Shown here one piece after another: positions 58,967 through 64,000 of a DNA stretch of 64,000 nt; the stretch's first letter is position 1; every line of letters begins with the position of its first letter. The DNA is taken from NCBI GenBank assembly GCA_905160935.1, contig CAJHZI010000794.1:1353501-1417500 (forward strand), read 5' to 3'. The translations under genes and the position numbers were made by a program. The notes under the pieces were generated by a model. That model had not been told where the DNA came from. It did not search any database and saw nothing but the letters and a program-made list of their open reading frames with translations. The stretch is from Enchytraeus crypticus. Its lineage: Eukaryota > Annelida > Clitellata > Enchytraeida > Enchytraeidae.

Positions 58967-61900
58967 ATGGCAGTAGATAGTTATCAGAATGGACCCAGCG
59001 GAAAGGGAAAGTATATTGATGATATGGGTGAGTGTGACTAATTTTAAAGTATAATGTGGCAGGATTAACGATTTTTGTTTAACGATAGGTAGTATCTGAT
59101 TGGGCATTCTAGTTCATGTACTCTTTTTTAATTAATCTGTATTAAATAGGAAGCTCTAATATTCCTGGTTGGTCTGTACTTGATATTTCATTAGCTAACA
59201 ATATTCTCACTTGTGCATTTTTATATCTAGATTTGGCAATTATCGGCATTACAATTTGTCAACAGATAATGCTTTCTTAGTCAACCTCATAACCTAGTAT
59301 CTACCTGTGTTTAATTAGATACGGTTAAGTATGATAGGTTGTTTGTTACAGTATTCCTTGTAATGATATGTGTTCAACTCAAGGAGTATACTATAAGGAA
59401 AAATAAGCAGAAGTCGAGAAGGCCATGAGAAATCACTTCTGTAGCCTTTAATGTGACCTTAAATATCAGGAATAGATGATGAGATAATAATCTATATATT
59501 TACGACTGATGTTGGTAGATTCACTGACGTTACTTAAGGATGCAATTTATCATGATTTACTGATTGATCATTGATAGCAAATGTAAAATATTTGTTCTAT
59601 TTAACTGCACAGATATTTAAACGCTTTTTTTACATCTTTTAAACCCTTTTGTAATGTATCTAATTATTTTGACTATATTTCCATTGAAATATTATCATTT
59701 TACACATTTTGGAAGCACACTTTATGCTTCTTGATTCACCCTGTTGATAGATAGAAAGGTAAAGCTAAAAGCTAATGTTAGCGTCAGTTTCCTCACTCGA
59801 AGCGATGTCAGTGATGGGCGAGCCCAGGATTTGAACCATACAAATACTAATCCGCAGTTGAATATCCTACCGATATCACCACTGGCTCCAGCCAATTGTA
59901 ATTATATGTCAACTGTGCAGGGTTGTCAAACCCTTATCGGTGTTTCAAATCAATACAATTCAAAGATTGATGGAACTTCTGTTAGATGCCGATGATCCGG
60001 AGTATCAGCGGCAGATGATGAGACCGGTGGAGGTCAAGGAGGACGTGCGGCAGATGGAAGAGAGGAAGAGAGTCAAGCAGATCTTACACAGTCAGGCTTT
60101 CTGCGAGGAACTGCAGGAGCTGGTGCTGGAGCAGTTCCATCCGTCCATCGTTGGACTGCGTGGAGGTCTGAATGGAAGCTGCATAACATCAGGCTCAGCT
60201 CAACAACTTTCTGATCTAATCATGCCTCATGCTCGCGCTACGCTCATGAAGAAAGGTTTCGTTGACTGCTATTTATGACTAAATTGCTCAGTTATTGGTA
60301 TTTGTTATTGAGGCTACTTATTATTTATTTAATGTCATGAGAATGTTTAATATTTTGAGAATTTTTTGATCACAAAAATTGTAGCTATTAATTAATAACA
60401 TATAATTTAAATTTAGACCATCTTACTATTATCCTAGTTCTCTGTTACTTCAATTGACATACTCTTTCACTTTTTCTCTAAAAATTTAATTTTATCTTGT
60501 TTCCTTTGACATTTATTTCTGTCTCACTTCAGTTAATTTTATCAATTCTATTTCGCTTCCATTATCATGTATCTGCTACATGTATCTATCTATCATCTCT
60601 TTCTTCCTTGATTATTTAAACATTTCATTTTATACTTTCCCCGTGTTGTGTCTAGGTTGTTTGAAGAATTGATCAACTGGTGACTGCACGTGTCGTAGAA
60701 GGCGACTAAAGCATTAAGATCCTTACCAATGTCAGAAAGGGCATTCGGTTGGTGAGAGCCTAGGCTCCAGAAATTTTTACAAAAATTTCAACAAATGGAA
60801 AAGTCTCAAATAGTGGATTGACTGATGGATGATATGATGTAGGATTTGAGACAGTCTATTCGTATCTCGACCAGCCCTAGTTAAACTGGGATTCAAAGGA
60901 AGATGATGATGATTAAACCTTATTATTTAGGGAAGATGATGATGATGATTATACTTTATATTAAGGGAAGATGAAGATGATGATAATACTTAAAATTTAT
61001 ACTTGAGTTGCATTAATTTCATTCAGGTGTAGGCCCATGTATTCCAGTCGCTGACGTAAGAGAGCTGGAGTTGATGGACTATGATAAGGGAGAGAGGCAG
61101 TTCCGCTGTAGACTCTCTTCTCTTTATCGTCTCGTAGATCTGTTCGGCTGGTCGCATGGCATTCAAAGCTATATCACTGTACGTCTAATTAACTGCTTAC
61201 AGGCTTCCTAAACCTATCTTCTCATAAAATACAGTATTATTTATTTAAGTATAAATAGAGCATTATTTAGTTATGTGTGCCACAAGATTCCAGTGAATGT
61301 CATAATTGCTTCTCCTGAACATTGTTATATGCCAAGATAGCATATAGTTTGTAATAATGTATTCTTTATAGAAAATGTGCAAATTTATGAATATTGTGTA
61401 AAGACTCGTTGTTCCATAAATTCAGAAGATTTTAATAATAAATTCATGTCATTAAGATAGTACTATGGTTTCTGATTTGTCTTGTTAGGAAAAATCAATC
61501 AACATTTTGAGCACTTTCTGATTGATTGATTGGGGAAGAATCAATCAAGATTTTTAGCACTTTCTGATTGATCTTGTAGGGAAGAATCAATCAAGATTTT
61601 GAGCACTTTCTGATAGCGCCGTACGGAATGCTCCACCACGAGGTCACAGCTTCAAGCCTCGTTAAGGTTGACATGAGGGGGGAGGTGCTAGATCCTGGCA
61701 GCTCCAGTCTAGGGGTCAACAAGACCGGGTTCTCTCTCCACTCAGCCATCTATGCCTCACGTCCGGACATCAAGTGTGTGATTCATGTACGCTGCACCCC
61801 GGCTGTGTCTGTGAGTATTAGCTTGAGTGTGCTGTGCGATTGTAGCGTGCTGTTGCTAAAATATGATTAAAATTTTGGATCTACGTTGACAAAATGCTAC

Positions 61901-63469
61901 ATATTGAATATTTTAATGAATAATTGAGTTGATTTGATTCTGTTTGTCACTTGTAAACTACTAGATTTACATTGCTTAACTATACTTGTATGCTAAGTGT
62001 TATTTCTTTTCGTTTACTTTTTTTTCTAAATCTTTGTTCGAAACTACCATGTATTGGTGAAATAAAGTCTATATAATGTGTACTAACCGCTAGGTGTTGC
62101 TTACTACCTCGCAGCTTGTACGGAGAAGAATACATGAATTTATATCATCATCATCTTCATCTTCCCTTGAATCCCAGTTTAACCAGTGTAGGGATACAAA
62201 TAGACTGTCTCTAATCCTCTCTGTCCTACACCACACCACCAGCAAATCCCCTATTTGAGAATATATAGGCTCACATATATTCATGAATTTATATTAGCTA
62301 TAAATTTTAATCATTTCATATCAGCTTGTACCTTAGTCATTATTGGTAGTACTTGTATTAATATTAGCAAGTTCATGTATAATGAATACTATAGTTTATT
62401 TGCTAAAGCTAGGTTTTGTATATTGTCATTTTTCGGTCTTGACAGCTCGTAAGTGATGTGTAGACACTTGATTTGAACCCAGCACCTAATGATCTGCAGT
62501 TGGACACCTAACTAGTCTTATTAGTGGCTCAGCCTCTATGTATAGTGTAGAACACAGTTATACTCTTGCAGGTATTCAGCCTATATTACAATTAAACAAA
62601 AATCTCGATCAAAGATAACTTTTAAATTCTATAAATTTATTTAATCAATGATAGTTTATTGCTGCCACTCCATCCTGAGTTAGTAATAATTGATAGTTTA
62701 TTTTGTTTATTGGTTGTTTATTTTGTGTTATCAGATACTTGAAGTCATCGTGGATTGGTCTTTGTGTTGTTTTTACTAGATCTCGGCTATAAATGTGGGA
62801 CTGCTACCGCTGTGTGCTGAGGCAGTGGTCGTTGGTAACATCAGTTTTGTAGACTACACCGGGGGTTTTCTAGACATGGAGCAGCGTGATAAGCTGAGGC
62901 GAGCTGTTGGACCCATTAACAAGGTACCAATCTCTCCTACTGATGTATGTGGATGATATAGTAGCATTTGGGGTAGTCTATTTCTATACTCTGTGAATTC
63001 TGCAATAATAATAATAATAACATGCTTTATTGTGAAGTGATCAACCTTGTTGATATCTATCTCCTTTTAATACAACATTTTTAAACATTAAGAAATTTAG
63101 TCCAATTTCCTTGTAACCAGTCCTGTGAATGTCCAAGATTTGACTCAGAGATTAGTGCGGCCGGGAATAGAATCCACAAGGGTTCAATTCACCCCAGGAT
63201 CTGTCATTTTAAACTTTATGACATTGCCCTAAATACCGTACTATTGAGACATTCTTATGCATAGTACTAAAACAGTTACTGTAATACCAATGATTCAAAT
63301 ACTACTGCAACATATTCTATGTGTGTAGAGTTTCATGTTGATTAATTTGCTATCAATGTATTTTTGTCAGGTTTTCATTCTGCGTAACTTTGGTATAATA
63401 GTGGGGGGAGAGACGATAGAGGAGGCATTCCACCTCGTGCGCAATGTCATGATAGCCGTCGATAAGCAG
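58967..63469 (+). CDS. ADD1: Adducin, N-terminal head region (gene continues past the right edge)
   Basis: Six exons in consistent phase: 58967-59027, 59986-60255, 61027-61178, 61580-61810, 62780-62923 and 63371-63469 (319 codons so far). The start ATG is the first after the acceptor at 58965. Conserved adducin head blocks: YIDDMDADDPEYQRQM, ERKRVKQILHSQAFCEEL, LSSLYRLVDLFGWSHGI, FEHFLIAPYGMLHHEVTASS, GVNKTGFSLHSAIYASRPDI and VFILRNFGIIVGGETIEEAF. The head is related to class II aldolases but is structural. Adducin caps actin filaments and joins spectrin to actin at the membrane, via a C-terminal MARCKS-like tail not in this window (family knowledge). Most invertebrates have one adducin, so the symbol marks the family, not a specific vertebrate paralogue. 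The exon at 61580 is preceded by two tandem copies of its start. Confidence 0.92.
59755..59900 (-). mobile_element. SINE family C, reversed
   Basis: GTTAGCGTCAGTTTCCTCAC, GATGGGCGAGCCCAGGATTT and CACCACTGGCTCCAGCC. It ends 85 bp before the acceptor of adducin exon 2. Confidence 0.78.
60645..60915 (+). mobile_element. SINE family D, full length with (GAT)n tail
   Basis: GTGTCTAGGTTGTTTGAAGA, GGGCATTCGGTTGGTGAGAG, TGGAAAAGTCTCAAATAGTG and GTTAAACTGGGATTCAAAGG then GATGATGATGAT. A further GAT-tail piece follows to about 60985. In adducin intron 2. Confidence 0.82.
61471..61610. repeat. About 46-bp triplication spanning the adducin exon 4 acceptor
   Basis: Three copies of TCTGATTGATCTTGTAG plus GGAAGAATCAATCAAGATTT plus TGAGCACTT, with exon-like starts at 61489, 61534 and 61580 (the real one). 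The first keeps a TTAG acceptor. The second has lost the AG (GATTGG/GGAAG). Confidence 0.92.
62145..62262 (-). mobile_element. SINE family D 3' part
   Basis: CATCATCTTCATCTTCCCTT, ATCCCAGTTTAACCAGTGTA and CAGCAAATCCCCTATTTGAG. A SINE C fragment (TTGAACCCAGCACCTAATGA) follows at 62455-62540. Adducin intron 4. Confidence 0.75.
63010..63262 (-). mobile_element. SINE family B, reversed, with (AAT)n tail
   Basis: AATAATAATAATAACATGCT, AGTGATCAACCTTGTTGATA, CCAGTCCTGTGAATGTCCAA and CACCCCAGGATCTGTCATTT. Nearly complete, tail at the left as expected for the minus strand. Adducin intron 5. Confidence 0.8.
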
Positions 63470-64000
63470 GTGAGAATTTCTCCGCCACTCTTCATTTTTT
63501 TCTTGCTTGATGAGTTCTTTTTTACACTAGTGTTTTGCGTTTGCAATTTTAAAGAGAATCTAGTTGTGCGTAAATACCTATGAAAAGTATAGCTAACTTA
63601 TTCCTATAACTGCTGCACTTTGTAAATGCAGAATTTTGTTCTTTTGTGTGTATACTTATAAACAATTTTAAAATATTTTATTTGATCTCATTCATTTTCT
63701 TTAGATTATCTTTAGAGATCATTTTACAGTCATATATGTCCTATAACAATTGAAGTAGATAGATGACTGAGTTTGTTGCATTTTTGCATTAAAAGCTAGA
63801 GGATATGAACCTTATCCTAATAGTCCCTGACATTCTGAAACTAAACTTAGCTTTCAGTGTTAATTTACTAGTAATATCAGTAAGTGGACTGTTAATTTTC
63901 AGATGGTTTCAATTTTCAGATGGTTTTGATTGATTGACTGACTGATGGATTGACGTGGTGTAACTGTAGGACATGAATGGTATTTTAGATAAATTTGCTC
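63470..64000. other. Adducin intron, open at window end
   Basis: AT-rich intron after the donor GTGAGA. The next exon should begin beyond or at the extreme end of the window; AG dinucleotides at about 63969 and 63988 are possible acceptors but the remaining bases are too few to test. Confidence 0.6.

Overview
This is an AT-rich animal (metazoan) nuclear genome segment. The genes are split into many short exons with consensus GT/AG introns, intron phases agree across every junction I joined, and the proteins are animal-specific (adducin, MAB21-like, SKP2, PUF60, a RING/B-box TRIM-like protein, the ciliary CFAP53). The repeats are tRNA-like SINEs, non-LTR retrotransposon remnants, TA-flanked MITE-like elements and many mini- and microsatellites. 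Phylum cannot be fixed from the sequence; a non-vertebrate is most likely (MAB21-like gene with introns, the TRIM-like architecture, this repeat spectrum). Nothing looks bacterial, viral or organellar.

Layout. 1-780: LINE remnant. 1055-7666 (-): most of CFAP53; further minus-strand candidate exons at 12851-12983 and 13671-13730 lie below an X-box-like (RFX) site at 13775-13788, as expected for a ciliary gene, but I could not prove which gene they belong to. 14479-17324 (-): complete four-exon MAB21-like gene. 18566-19757: MITE-like element. 22062-31299 (+): complete eleven-exon SKP2. 33.1-36.05 kb: LINE debris. 36087-40163 (-): two-exon TRIM-like gene, with a second MITE-like element in its intron. 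43841-54263 (+): complete eleven-exon PUF60. 56.0-56.9 kb: another LINE. 58967 to the right edge (+): 5' part of an adducin gene, with a probable promoter and 5' UTR exon near 57630-57805. The genes are unrelated neighbours (cilium motility, development, ubiquitin ligase, splicing, membrane skeleton), so there is no operon-like logic.

The most striking pattern is that tandem duplications repeatedly straddle 3' splice sites. In CFAP53 (60 bp x 7), SKP2 (30 bp x about 10, plus a larger two-copy duplication), PUF60 (123 bp x 2) and adducin (about 46 bp x 3), the repeated unit contains the intron end and the first bases of the downstream exon. The functional exon is thus preceded by decoy acceptors. 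In SKP2 the 30-bp decoys stay open and in frame and would add ten residues per copy; in CFAP53 and PUF60 they run into stops. I derived all exon joins by hand from reading frame, splice signals and remembered family sequence. No alignment or transcript data were available.
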